A DNA stretch of 64,000 nucleotides from Alphaproteobacteria bacterium (GTDB lineage: Bacteria; Pseudomonadota; Alphaproteobacteria; Micropepsales; Micropepsaceae): NCBI GenBank assembly GCA_947473475.1, contig CANJBZ010000019.1, forward strand, positions 1 through 64,000, given 5' to 3'. Within the stretch, counting starts at the first letter, position 1; each line of letters opens with the position of its first letter. The notes under the pieces are model-generated. The model worked only from the letters and a program-made list of their open reading frames with translations. It searched no databases and had not been told where the DNA came from. Position numbers and translations under genes: made by a program. Positions 1 to 8,036 of this stretch are shown here, in pieces.

Positions 1-52
1 CATCCAAGCGGTCTTTAGAAACGTCAATTCCAACTACTACGGTGGTGTCCAT
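1..52 (-). CDS. IS110-family transposase, N-terminal fragment
   Basis: The reverse complement starts with ATG at 52 and reads MDTTVVVGIDVSKDRLD, the typical N-terminus of IS110-family transposases. The Asp in GIDVSK is the first acidic residue of the RuvC-like DEDD domain. Only 17 codons lie in the window. These enzymes recombine DNA with a bridge RNA encoded in the element's non-coding end and a C-terminal serine-containing domain, which cannot be seen here. No frameshift is visible in this part. Confidence 0.85.
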   Translation of the reverse strand, partial: MDTTVVVGIDVSKDRLD

Positions 53-229
53 TATCACCCCTCCGTGCGCAATCGGGCTTCGCGACTTGCGGCCCCCGCG
101 ACTGTTCGGGGTCAATGGAACGGCAGGCGGAGAGCCTTGCTCCCCACGGGCTCGAACCCTGGGGGGAATCGGTCTTCCGCCCGCCACCGCATCGGACAGC
201 TTATCCGATGACGACGATTTCAAGTTACA
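53..229 (-). ncRNA. Candidate IS110 bridge RNA region in the left end
   Basis: This non-coding stretch between the transposase start and the element edge is about 177 bases long. On the minus strand it folds into at least two clear hairpins. One has perfect 7-bp arms at 190-196 and 204-210. The other has 10-bp arms at 122-131 and 176-185, fully paired in RNA with one G-U pair, and encloses a smaller stem with arms 148-150 and 157-159. The known IS621 bridge RNA comes from the same position and carries target- and donor-binding loops. Assigning this region as a bridge RNA is inference from location, length and structure; the loops were not matched base by base to target and donor. Confidence 0.45.
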
Positions 230-394
230 AGGGGGACCGCCGCAGGCGGTGGAGGGGGCGGGGGACGCGCGCTGGCGTTAGCCTGTCGAGCATCAAACCA
301 AACCTTGTATCCCCCCGTCGCTCGCCGCCCCCTCCACCATGCTTCGCATGGTTCCCCTCCCCCGTTACGCGTTGCTTCACGGGGGAGGAGCCAC
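230..394. repeat. Family-A composite palindromic repeat, truncated copy
   Basis: Two GC-rich modules in opposite orientation flank a unique core. The left module (about 230-256) carries the ACCGCC..GGCGGT stem and the GGAGGGGG run. The right module (about 326-392) carries CCCTCCACCATGC, GCATGGTTCCCC and CGGGGGAGGAG. Compared with the copy at 22326-22554, the outer CCTCCCCC/GGGGGAGG hairpin of the left module is absent, replaced by the IS110 end. No gene is seen between 53 and 398. Confidence 0.75.
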
Positions 395-398
395 TGTT

Positions 399-1295
399 TT
401 AAAACGCCGGCTTGTCCGCCGTCGGGACCGGTTCGAGGCCGATGTTGAAATAGTCGTCATTGGCTTCGGAGCAGTCGGGCTCGGCGATACGGATATTGGG
501 ATTGACCACCTTGTGCCGGTTCCGGGTGCCGGACCAGGGTTTGTAGAAGGCGCCCGGATCGTCGACGGTGAAGGCGACCTCCAGCGTGTTGCCGCCATCG
601 ATCAAACGGAAACGCTCCACCACGTGCAGCTTGTCGGTATGCGGCGTGCGGTAGGAATCCACGAACGTCTTATCGTTGAAGCCGTTGGTATCGACGACGA
701 GCGTATCGCCTTCGTAATGGCCCACCGATTCTCCGTACCAGGACGGTTTTGGGTTTCTGGAATGGGGCACGTTCAGCCAGATATGGCGGGTGCGCCCGAC
801 CAGAAACAGCACGACTTCCTTCGGCGTCTGCACGATGCGCATGGCGCCGGGGTTGAGGTGAAACGCGGGAACGCCGGTTTCCCAGCAGCGGGCCTCGCGG
901 GTTTCGCCGTTACGTTCCTTCAGCGCCAGCTCGTTTTGCTTCTGAACAGCCTCGCGCGCCCAAGGCATCAGATTTTTGCCGGAGGCGTTGTCCAGGTCCG
1001 CCACGCGATAGGTCGGGGGCACGCGCATCTCGCGCGCGACCTCATTGTTCGCGTAAGGGTGGGCTGGTCCATCGCTCACCGGGCCGATGCCGTTTGGTGG
1101 ATTGGAATAATCGTTGAAGGTGCGCGCGACGGCGTAATCCGGCGCTTTCGGTGCGACGAAGCCCAGCCAGGCAACGCCGGGCGCGGACAGGTTCAGCCCC
1201 GGAGGCGCGCCTGTTGCAGGCGCATCGGCCGCCAAGGCCGGCAGGATGCAGGCGGCGGTCAGAGCGGTTGCGGCTAGAAGACTGGGCATTCTCAT
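399..1295 (-). CDS. Secreted protein of unknown function, WEGDTLVV-type paralog 2
   Basis: A 298-residue protein. The start at 1295 (MRMPSLLAATALTAACILPALAAD) is chosen because it gives a signal peptide and follows AGGAG about ten bases upstream; a longer frame to 1475 would overlap the upstream gene. The C-terminal half repeats the pattern of the neighbour at 1309-2016: GDTLVV, then T-GFND-T-D, PH-D-L, ER and a DP-Y/F-PW segment. It lies 13 bases behind that paralog, so the two are probably one minus-strand operon and an old tandem duplication. The protein is probably periplasmic. Its function is unknown. Confidence 0.8.
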   Translation of the reverse strand: MRMPSLLAATALTAACILPALAADAPATGAPPGLNLSAPGVAWLGFVAPKAPDYAVARTFNDYSNPPNGIGPVSDGPAHPYANNEVAREMRVPPTYRVADLDNASGKNLMPWAREAVQKQNELALKERNGETREARCWETGVPAFHLNPGAMRIVQTPKEVVLFLVGRTRHIWLNVPHSRNPKPSWYGESVGHYEGDTLVVDTNGFNDKTFVDSYRTPHTDKLHVVERFRLIDGGNTLEVAFTVDDPGAFYKPWSGTRNRHKVVNPNIRIAEPDCSEANDDYFNIGLEPVPTADKPAF

Positions 1296-1308
1296 AGCTT
1301 CAGCTCCT

Positions 1309-2016
1309 TCAGCGGCGCACGCCGGCGACGCCGGACAAATCGCGATGGGCATCGTTGCAGGCGTAATCTTCCAGACGCACATCGTTGCGCAGTTTGTAGA
1401 CAAAGCGCGCCTGCCAATCGCGCGCGTACAGCTGCGGATCGTGAATGGTGACAACGTCTTCGAGCTGATCGCCAAGGCGTTTGATTCGCTCTGTCGTCAT
1501 CATCTCATCGCTGTGGGGAAGGCCGGTGGCGTCCAGGAACGTGCGGTCGTTGAAGCCGATGCTTTGCACCACGAGCGTATCGCCTTCCCAGCGCGCCACC
1601 GAGTGACCGTTGTAGAGCGGCTCGGTGATGATGCTTTCGGGTGTGGGCAGAGGCTTGTCCATCGCAATCGTACGGGTCTGATGGTTCATCTCATAGACAA
1701 TGGTCACCTGACCGGCAGGGGCATGGAAAATCTCAAACGGATAGGGCGTGGCCAGTAGGCGCGGCACGCCGTCCGGTGTGCAAACGCGACGCGCCTTGTC
1801 GATGAGCGAGCCATCCTTCAGCCCTGCCGTGTTCTGCTGATAAAGCGCGCGACCCTTGTCGTTCAGCGGCGGCTCACCGCCCCCGACTACCGGGATTTTC
1901 GCGCTGTAGCTGGTGGCCCAATAGGTGCCCGAAAAATCGGGGGCGGCGTGCGTAGGAACCGCCGCTAAGGACAAGGCCGCGGTCAGCCCCAATGCACCGA
2001 TTGCGCCAAATTTCAT
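1309..2016 (-). CDS. Secreted protein of unknown function, WEGDTLVV-type paralog 1
   Basis: A 235-residue protein with a clear signal peptide (MKFGAIGALGLTAALSLAAVPTHA), then PDFSGTYW near the mature N-terminus. The C-terminal half holds VARWEGDTLVVQSIGFNDRT, PHSDEM and TTER, matching the downstream gene. GAGGGG precedes the start at 2016; an in-frame extension to 2091 has no better site. Proteins of this type are common as multiple copies in some soil alphaproteobacteria and acidobacteria and have no assigned activity. No catalytic motif was recognised. Confidence 0.8.
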   Translation of the reverse strand: MKFGAIGALGLTAALSLAAVPTHAAPDFSGTYWATSYSAKIPVVGGGEPPLNDKGRALYQQNTAGLKDGSLIDKARRVCTPDGVPRLLATPYPFEIFHAPAGQVTIVYEMNHQTRTIAMDKPLPTPESIITEPLYNGHSVARWEGDTLVVQSIGFNDRTFLDATGLPHSDEMMTTERIKRLGDQLEDVVTIHDPQLYARDWQARFVYKLRNDVRLEDYACNDAHRDLSGVAGVRR

Positions 2017-2153
2017 AAGCCCCTCGCGTTGCGATCCGGAAAAATGGCGCGAATTGTGCCCAGCCGCAGCTAACCCCGCAAGGTGGTCCACGAAGACGGT
2101 TTCCCGCGTGGCTGACCCGTGTATGATTGCCGAACAAAAAACGGGAGGAATTC

Positions 2154-2624
2154 ATGTCGGATATCGTGGCAGGACGGGCAGGGCAGAACGCGGTCAGCCG
2201 CCCTGCGATTTTGGCGGGCGTCAGCGACCTTCAGCTTGCGTTTTTCCTTTTCCGGTTTGCGTCCGGTGTGAACCTGTTCTTCCACGGCACAATGCGGATG
2301 ATCACCGGCGTTGTTCCCTGGGCGGACAAGCAGGCCGAGGCGTTCGTGAACAATCCGCTGCTGCCGATGTGGTTCGTGAAATCCTTCCTCTACATCCTGC
2401 CGCCTATTGAGGCGGCCATGGGGGCGATGATCGCGCTTGGCCTCTTCACCTTCTGGTCGCTGCTGGCCGGGTTCGGACTGATGTTCGTGCTGACCTTCGG
2501 CAATCTGACGCGGCAGGATTGGAACACCGTCGGCAACAACATGCACTATGTGCTCTATTACGCCCTGATGATCGCGGCGCAACGCTACAACGTGTTCTCG
2601 CTGGACCAGCGCAAGAGCCGCTAA
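2154..2624 (+). CDS. DoxX-like membrane protein
   Basis: A 156-residue hydrophobic protein with about four membrane segments and the early motif FFLFRFASGVNLFFHG, typical of the DoxX/DoxD-like family. A strong site (GGGAGGAA) sits just ahead of the ATG at 2154. Family members are inner-membrane proteins, some linked to redox or thiosulfate metabolism; the exact role here is not known. It stands alone, divergent from the paralog pair and followed by a long palindrome. Confidence 0.75.
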   Translation: MSDIVAGRAGQNAVSRPAILAGVSDLQLAFFLFRFASGVNLFFHGTMRMITGVVPWADKQAEAFVNNPLLPMWFVKSFLYILPPIEAAMGAMIALGLFTFWSLLAGFGLMFVLTFGNLTRQDWNTVGNNMHYVLYYALMIAAQRYNVFSLDQRKSR

Positions 2625-2645
2625 CGCGGCCTTCGCGCCAACCTG

Positions 2646-2752
2646 CGTGCTTCGAGGCGTTGCTGCGCAACGCACCTCAGCATGACGAGAATTTAAATAG
2701 CCTCGTCATGGTGAGGTGCTTCGCATAGCGAAGCCTCGAACCACGCACAATC
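2646..2752. repeat. Family-F long palindromic repeat
   Basis: A near-perfect inverted repeat of roughly 45-bp arms around an AT-rich centre (AATTTAAATAG, about 2691-2701). Each arm contains an inner GCGTTGCTGCGCAACGC or GCTTCGCATAGCGAAGC palindrome plus CACCTCA-CATGACGAG. It fills the space between the convergent DoxX and esterase genes and could act as a bidirectional transcription stop, although no T-tract follows. It is the only copy of this family in the window. Confidence 0.75.
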
Positions 2753-2770
2753 GGCACGCAGCTCAAAAGC

Positions 2771-3787
2771 TCAGGCCTTACCCAACCCCATCATCGCGAG
2801 GGCCGCGCGGCCGGCCCAGCCATAGGGGCTCGCCATCGTTTCCTGCAGCTCATAGTGATTGTGGTTCGGCGCCACGATGAGCGTGACCGCCTTGTCCTTC
2901 GCCTTTACCGCCGCGGCAAAGTCGCGGGCCTGGCGCTGAAATTCCGGCGTCTCATTGGTGCCGTACATCACCGTGATCGGCGTATGCAGCCGGTCGAGGT
3001 GACGAATGGTGCTCATGGATTCTTCCATGGCGTCGTCGAATTTCACATAGCTGCTTCGCGCCGACAGCCGCACCGGCTTCATCTCATACATGCCCGATAG
3101 CAGCAGGCCCGCTTTAACGATGTTGTTCGGGACGCCGAAATCCTTCTGCCAGTCGGTGATCAGCGCCACGCCCGACAGATGCGCGCCGGAGGATTGGCCC
3201 GCGAGAAAGATCTTGTTCGGATCGCCGCCGAAAGTGGTGGCATTTTTGAAGACCCAGACAGTCGCACGCTTGACCTGATCGGCCATGATGCGGATGTCGC
3301 CACCGGCTTCGCCCGCGTTGTAAAAATCGATCGCCACATAGTGCGCGCCGGCCCGCGTGATGTTCTCGGCCGCGAAGTGGTACTCCTTGGCGTTGCCGCT
3401 GCGCCATGCGCCGCCATGGACGAAGATGAACACGGGCGCGTTCGGGCGGTCCGTGCGGAAGATGTCGAGCTTCTCGATCTCCTTCGGGCCATAAGCATGC
3501 CGCTCGGGCGTCCCCAGACGGCGGCGGACCTCCTCGCTGTTCGTGGTGCGCCTTGCCTGAATCTGGCCGCCCAAAGGCGCGTAGACGCTTTGGTCATAGG
3601 CAGCATCCAGCTCGATCTGATCGTAGTCGAGAAAGACGAGAGGCCCTTTGGGGTGCGGCGCCGGGCCGATGCGGCAGCCGCCGTCCTGCGCGCGGGCCGA
3701 GCCGCCGATACCGGCCGCGGCGGCGCCGGCCGCGGCCGCGCTCAGCAAAAAGCGGCGGGTGGGGTGGTTACGATCGTGATCCATCAT
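2771..3787 (-). CDS. Tat-exported alpha/beta hydrolase (carboxylesterase-like)
   Basis: A 338-residue protein. Residues 1-33 form a Tat signal with the twin-arginine motif TRRFLLSA and an AQA-like cleavage site, so it is folded before export. HGGAW (about 124-128) is the oxyanion-hole motif and GQSSGAH (about 197-203) the nucleophile elbow around Ser. A YGTNETPEF segment and a late NHNHYE supply the likely acid and histidine of the triad. It resembles BD-FAE/kynurenine-formamidase-like esterases; the substrate is unknown. MM at the start leaves 3787 or 3784 as options. Confidence 0.8.
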   Translation of the reverse strand: MMDHDRNHPTRRFLLSAAAAGAAAAGIGGSARAQDGGCRIGPAPHPKGPLVFLDYDQIELDAAYDQSVYAPLGGQIQARRTTNSEEVRRRLGTPERHAYGPKEIEKLDIFRTDRPNAPVFIFVHGGAWRSGNAKEYHFAAENITRAGAHYVAIDFYNAGEAGGDIRIMADQVKRATVWVFKNATTFGGDPNKIFLAGQSSGAHLSGVALITDWQKDFGVPNNIVKAGLLLSGMYEMKPVRLSARSSYVKFDDAMEESMSTIRHLDRLHTPITVMYGTNETPEFQRQARDFAAAVKAKDKAVTLIVAPNHNHYELQETMASPYGWAGRAALAMMGLGKA

Positions 3788-3867
3788 GGCGTTGCCCCGG
3801 CAAATTTCTATGGCGTCATCTTACATGCTATCGCGGGAGGGATGAACCGCGGGAAGTGCATTATCGC

Positions 3868-5085
3868 ATGAATGAGATCGTAACCATCGCCAAGCTGGGT
3901 CATGCCGGCGACGGCGTCACGGAAGGCGGCCTGTTCGTGCCCCTGACCGTGCCCGGCGATGTGGCGCGGGTTGCACGCGAGGGAACGCGCGGGCGTCTGT
4001 TGGATATCGTCACGCCGGGCCCCACGCGTATCGCCCCGGCATGCGCGCATTTCGGGCGCTGCGGCGGCTGTGCGCTGCAGATGATGGCGGCGCAGCCCTA
4101 TCTCACCTGGAAGCGGGATCTGGTGGTGATGGCGCTGAAACAGCGCGGCTTCGCCGATCCGCCGGTCGAAGACATCCGGGCCGTGGCGCCCGGCACGCGC
4201 CGCCGCGCGATGTTCAAAGCCAAAGCACTGAGCAAGGGCGTGGCGCTCGGTTTTTACGAGCCGGAGAGCCGCAACCTCGTGGATATCACGGAATGTCCGG
4301 TGCTCACGCCGCAATTGGCCCGGCTGATCGGGCCACTGAAGACGGGGCTCGCTTCATTCCTTATTCCGGGCCAAACGGCGGAACTGCATGCGACGGCGAC
4401 CGATACGGGCGTCGATCTTTCAATGAAGCTGAGCCGGGCGCGCGAACCGGGCTTGCTGATGGATCTGTCGGCGTTGGCCTCATCCCTGAAGCTGGCGCGG
4501 CTGTCCTGGAATGGCGAGCTGGTTGCAATGGCGGAAATGCCCTCGTTGCGTATCGGCAATTTTTCCGTCGCGCTTCCACCGGAGTCCTTTCTTCAACCGA
4601 CGAAGGACGGCGAGCGCATTCTGCAAGAGCTGACCATGGAAGCGGCCGGCGAAGCGCGCTCGGTCGCGGACTTGTTTTCCGGCTGCGGAACATTCGCGCT
4701 GGCGCTGGCAGCCGGGCGAACCGTCTATGCAGCCGACAGTACCGAGGCACAGATAAACGCATTGGCCGCTGCGGCACGGGCGGGGAAGGCGAAGGTAACC
4801 ACCGACGTGCGCGACCTGTTCCGCCGGCCTTTGTTACCCACCGAACTAAAGCGGTTCGATTGCGTGGTGCTCGATCCACCGCGTCCCGGCGCGCAGGCGC
4901 AAGCCGCGGCGCTGGCGCAATCGCAAGTGCCCAGCGTGCTTTACATTTCCTGCAGCCCGGCGAGCTTTGCCCGGGATGCCCGTGTCCTCGTGGATGGCGG
5001 TTACCGGCTGACGCGCGTCGTGCCGCTCGATCAATTTCTTTGGACGCCGCATGTGGAGATGTTTGCTCAGTTCGCGCGTACCTGA
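3868..5085 (+). CDS. 23S rRNA/tRNA m5U methyltransferase family protein (RlmD/TrmA type)
   Basis: A 405-residue SAM-dependent RNA methyltransferase. The N-terminus looks like a TRAM domain (about 1-50). Cys59, Cys65 and Cys68 in CAHFGRCGGC, with a later Cys in ITECPV, form the iron-sulfur cluster site of this family. The SAM site is VADLFSGCGTFAL, followed by VLDPPRPG and the catalytic Cys in YISCSPASFARD, and the protein ends in the conserved LDQFLWTPHVE. Whether it modifies 23S rRNA or tRNA cannot be decided here. The start at 3868 gives the family N-terminus; upstream in-frame codons overlap the divergent esterase. Confidence 0.88.
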   Translation: MNEIVTIAKLGHAGDGVTEGGLFVPLTVPGDVARVAREGTRGRLLDIVTPGPTRIAPACAHFGRCGGCALQMMAAQPYLTWKRDLVVMALKQRGFADPPVEDIRAVAPGTRRRAMFKAKALSKGVALGFYEPESRNLVDITECPVLTPQLARLIGPLKTGLASFLIPGQTAELHATATDTGVDLSMKLSRAREPGLLMDLSALASSLKLARLSWNGELVAMAEMPSLRIGNFSVALPPESFLQPTKDGERILQELTMEAAGEARSVADLFSGCGTFALALAAGRTVYAADSTEAQINALAAAARAGKAKVTTDVRDLFRRPLLPTELKRFDCVVLDPPRPGAQAQAAALAQSQVPSVLYISCSPASFARDARVLVDGGYRLTRVVPLDQFLWTPHVEMFAQFART

Positions 5086-5128
5086 CCCGCCGCCGATTTG
5101 CCGTAACCGATTATTTGCGCCAACATGA

Positions 5129-5914
5129 ATGCGGGACATGACCGGGTTGAAGCCGATGTTTCGTGCCGTTTTCGCTGCCTTCGCGCTTGCTGCGGTGCTG
5201 TTCGCCTCGCCGGCATTTGCGGCGGGTCCGTTCGACAATTGGGCGGCGCTTGTCGTGGCGGGCGATTCACGGGCCCAGTCGGGCGCGGACAGTCCGGTTT
5301 TCGACAATGCAAGGCGCGATCTGGTCACCGCCCTGAAGAAGATGGGCTTTGCTGAGGATCACATTCAGCAATTTTCCGTACACCCGGAACGCGATCCCGA
5401 CGGCAAGGCGCTGAAATCCGATGGCGCCACGATCTACCGTAATTTCGAGAACCTGACGGATCAGGTGACGGGCGGCTGCTTTGTCTATTTCACATCGCAC
5501 GGTGCGCCGCTGGGCATAGTGATCGGTCCGCAGCTTGTGGCGATCCGCAGCATCGGGGATGTGATCGACAATTCCTGCCACGACCGCCCGGCGATTATCG
5601 TCATTTCGGCCTGCTTCTCCGGCATGTTCATCCCGGTGTTGCGCGCCAACAATCGCTTCATCCTGACGGCTGCGCGTCCCGACCGGACCTCCTTCGGCTG
5701 CGCCGAGGATCTGCAATACACGTTCTTCGACCAGTGCGTTCTGGAGACGCTGCCGACGGTGGAGGATTTCGTCGCGCTGGCCGACAAGGCCAAAACGTGC
5801 GTGGCGGATCGTGAGACGAAAGAAATGGTCATGCCGCCATCGGAGCCGCAGCTTTATGTCGGCACCACCATCGCGCCGGCGCTGACGCAAACCTACCGAT
5901 TTATGGTGAAGTAG
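5129..5914 (+). CDS. Secreted caspase-fold peptidase, C13 (legumain)-like
   Basis: A 261-residue protein with a signal peptide ending at about residue 32 (ASPAFAA). The mature part begins with WAALVVAGDS, then has the strand and His motif CFVYFTSHG (His124) and, about 38 residues later, ISACFSGMF (Cys162). This His-Gly ... Ala-Cys-Ser/Phe-Gly order matches clan CD caspase-fold peptidases of the C13 family. The location is likely periplasmic. Other possible starts are 5138 and 5156; all keep the signal. It lies 43 bases after the RNA methyltransferase and convergent with aroC. The substrate is unknown. Confidence 0.75.
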   Translation: MRDMTGLKPMFRAVFAAFALAAVLFASPAFAAGPFDNWAALVVAGDSRAQSGADSPVFDNARRDLVTALKKMGFAEDHIQQFSVHPERDPDGKALKSDGATIYRNFENLTDQVTGGCFVYFTSHGAPLGIVIGPQLVAIRSIGDVIDNSCHDRPAIIVISACFSGMFIPVLRANNRFILTAARPDRTSFGCAEDLQYTFFDQCVLETLPTVEDFVALADKAKTCVADRETKEMVMPPSEPQLYVGTTIAPALTQTYRFMVK

Positions 5915-5917
5915 GAA

Positions 5918-5992
5918 TCTCCCCTCACCCGGAGCGCCAGTGGCGCGCTTACGCGCGCGGCGCTCCACCCTCTCCCGCAAGGGGAGAGGGGA
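5918..5992. repeat. Family-B palindromic repeat overlapping the 3' end of aroC
   Basis: Inverted repeat containing CTCCCCTCACCC with GGAGCGCC on the left and GGCGCTCC with CTCTCCCGCAAGGGGAGAG on the right, around a GC-rich centre. It lies between the convergent peptidase and aroC, but its right half is read as the final codons of aroC (5949-5993). Related long copies are at 36248-36382 and 51555-51699. Confidence 0.7.
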
Positions 5993-7091
5993 AATCATTT
6001 TGGGCGCGGTGGCGCAGGGCGTGATCGGCCAGCACACACGCCATCATCGCTTCCGCAACAGGAACAGCGCGGATGCCGACGCAAGGGTCGTGGCGCCCTT
6101 TGGTGAAGATTTCCGTCTCGTTACCCGCGATATCAATGGTCTTGCGCGGGTTGAGAATGGAGGAGGTGGGCTTGACCGAAAAGCGCACCACAACGGGCTG
6201 TCCGGTGGATATGCCGCCCAGAACGCCGCCGGCCTGATTGGACAGGAACTGCGGTTTTCCATCCGGGCCGTTGCGCATTTCGTCGGCGTTCTCTTCGCCG
6301 GTCAGCGTCGCCGCGCCCATCCCGGCGCCGATCTCCACGCCCTTCACCGCATTGATGCTCATCATGGCCGAGGCGATGTCGGCATCGAGCTTGCCGTAGA
6401 TCGGGGCACCCAAACCGGCGGGAACACCTTCGGCGACGACTTCGATGATGGCGCCGATGGAGGAGCCGTTTTTTCGGATGCCTTCCAGATAGTCCGCCCA
6501 CTGATTAACGATGCCAGGGTCCGGCGAATTGAAGGGGTTGCGCGAGACCTCGTCCCAATCCCAACGGGTACGGTCAATCGTCTGCGTGCCCATCTGGATC
6601 ATCGCGGCGCGGATCGCCACCTGACCGTAAAGCTGGTTCAGAACTTTCCGCGCAACCGCGCCCGCCGCGACACGGCAGGCGGTTTCACGCGCCGACTGAC
6701 GTCCGCCGCCGCGATAATCACGCAGGCCGTATTTCGCCCAATAGGTGTAGTCGGCATGGCCGGGGCGGAATTTGTCGCGAATGTCGCCATAATCTTTTGA
6801 ACGCTGATCCATGTTTTCGATCAGCAGCGCGATGGGCGTACCCGTGGTGACTTGCGCCGGCATCCGCTCGTCCTGGAACACGCCTGAAAGAATGCGAACC
6901 TTATCGGGCTCCTGGCGTTGCGTGACGAACTTGGACTGGCCCGGTTTGCGGCGGTCGAGATCGCCCTGAATATCGGCTTCGGTCAGCGGAATTCCGGGCG
7001 GACAGCCGTCCACCACGCATCCGATTGCCGGCCCATGGCTCTCGCCAAAGGTGGTGAAGCGAAACAGGTGGCCAAAGCTGTTATGCGACAT
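5949..7091 (-). CDS. aroC: Chorismate synthase
   Basis: Converts 5-enolpyruvylshikimate-3-phosphate to chorismate, the last shikimate-pathway step, using reduced FMN. The 380 residues start with [20 protein letters not shown], a family signature; [14 protein letters not shown] and [12 protein letters not shown] follow in the middle. Its start overlaps the end of fabI by 11 bases, so the two are co-transcribed. The last roughly 14 residues ([14 protein letters not shown]) are encoded by a palindromic intergenic repeat rather than family sequence, so the ancestral end was probably near HRAQND. Confidence 0.95.
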   Translation of the reverse strand: MSHNSFGHLFRFTTFGESHGPAIGCVVDGCPPGIPLTEADIQGDLDRRKPGQSKFVTQRQEPDKVRILSGVFQDERMPAQVTTGTPIALLIENMDQRSKDYGDIRDKFRPGHADYTYWAKYGLRDYRGGGRQSARETACRVAAGAVARKVLNQLYGQVAIRAAMIQMGTQTIDRTRWDWDEVSRNPFNSPDPGIVNQWADYLEGIRKNGSSIGAIIEVVAEGVPAGLGAPIYGKLDADIASAMMSINAVKGVEIGAGMGAATLTGEENADEMRNGPDGKPQFLSNQAGGVLGGISTGQPVVVRFSVKPTSSILNPRKTIDIAGNETEIFTKGRHDPCVGIRAVPVAEAMMACVLADHALRHRAQNDFPSPLAGEGGAPRA

Positions 7092-7911
7092 TGCTTTCAG
7101 ACTTCGAGACGGCGATGTCGGGCGCGTCCTCGGCCTTCATGCCGACGACATGATAGCCCGCGTCCACATGCATCACTTCGCCGGTGATGGCGCGCGCCAG
7201 ATCGGACACGAGGAACAGCGCGGTGTCCCCAACTTCCGCCGTGGTTACGGTCCGGCGCAAAGGCGCGTTGTACTCGTTCCATTTCAGCATGTAGCGGAAG
7301 TCGCCGATGCCCGACGCCGCAAGCGTGCGAATCGGGCCGGCTGAAATCGCGTTGACGCGGATGTTCTTCTTGCCGAGATCCTCGGCCAGATAGCGCACGC
7401 TGGCTTCCAGGGCCGCCTTCGCCACGCCCATGACGTTGTAATGCGGCATCACCTTTTCGGCGCCGTAATAGGTGAGCGTCAGCAGACTGCCGCCATTGGG
7501 CATCATCTTCTCGGCGCGGTTGGCCACCGCTGTGAACGAGAAGCAGGAGATGTTCATGGTCATGGCAAAGTTTTCGGCCGTCGTGTCGACGTAGCGGCCT
7601 TTGAGCTGATCGCGATCGGAAAAGGCGATAGCGTGGACCACGAAGTCCAGGCTGTCCCAGACCTTCGCAAGCTGCGCGAAAGCAGCGTCCAGCGAACCCG
7701 GCTCGGAAACGTCGCAATCGATCACGGCAGCGGGGTTCAGCGGTTCGACGAGCGGCACCACGCGCTTCCTAAACGCTTCGCCTTGATACGTGAAGGCAAG
7801 CTCCGCACCGTGCGCGGCCAGCGACTGGGCAATCCCCCAGGCGATGGAGCGGTCGTTCGCGACGCCCATGATCAGGCCGCGTTTGCCTGCGACAATTCCG
7901 GAACCTGTCAT
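7081..7911 (-). CDS. fabI: Enoyl-[acyl-carrier-protein] reductase (NADH)
   Basis: Reduces the trans-2 double bond of enoyl-ACP, the last step of each fatty acid elongation cycle; this family is the target of triclosan-type inhibitors. The 276 residues contain the nucleotide site [15 protein letters not shown] and the FabI active-site pair Tyr158-x6-Lys165 in YNVMGVAK. The other acyl-chain genes are at 16820-20224 on the opposite strand. It is followed directly by aroC with overlapping ends, an arrangement common in alphaproteobacteria together with the dnaJ-like and pdxH genes nearby. Confidence 0.95.
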   Translation of the reverse strand: MTGSGIVAGKRGLIMGVANDRSIAWGIAQSLAAHGAELAFTYQGEAFRKRVVPLVEPLNPAAVIDCDVSEPGSLDAAFAQLAKVWDSLDFVVHAIAFSDRDQLKGRYVDTTAENFAMTMNISCFSFTAVANRAEKMMPNGGSLLTLTYYGAEKVMPHYNVMGVAKAALEASVRYLAEDLGKKNIRVNAISAGPIRTLAASGIGDFRYMLKWNEYNAPLRRTVTTAEVGDTALFLVSDLARAITGEVMHVDAGYHVVGMKAEDAPDIAVSKSESNVA

Positions 7912-8036
7912 GCGTGGATCCTAAAGTCCCCCTGGTTCCACCGGCGCTAAGGCATGCGGCGGAACGAATTCGAAACAGTACAGCATCCTATAGCGGAGGC
8001 TTGGACCAAAACTCCACACTTAGCTTTGGGAAGCGG

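Larger units (their letters stand above)
1..231 (-). mobile_element. Left end of an IS110-family insertion sequence (partial)
   Basis: The element runs off the left edge of the window. It consists of the first codons of a DEDD transposase on the minus strand and about 177 bases of non-coding left end. The outer boundary is placed at about 229-231 because, from there on, the sequence matches the family-A palindromic repeat seen at 22326-22554, and the repeat's first arm is missing. Read on the minus strand, identity with the repeat stops just after the bases CCCCCT, so the junction carries a CT dinucleotide like the core known for IS621. IS110 elements lack inverted termini, so the boundary rests on this comparison alone. 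Confidence 0.7.

Noticed and set aside
140-170. A T-arm-like word (GGTTCGAGCCC on the minus strand) suggesting a tRNA
   Set aside because: No matching acceptor, D or anticodon arms at proper spacing; the word lies inside the hairpin of the IS110 left end.
4041-5141. A 366-codon frame overlapping the RNA methyltransferase
   Set aside because: It is a shadow in another frame of the clear methyltransferase and lacks any motif.
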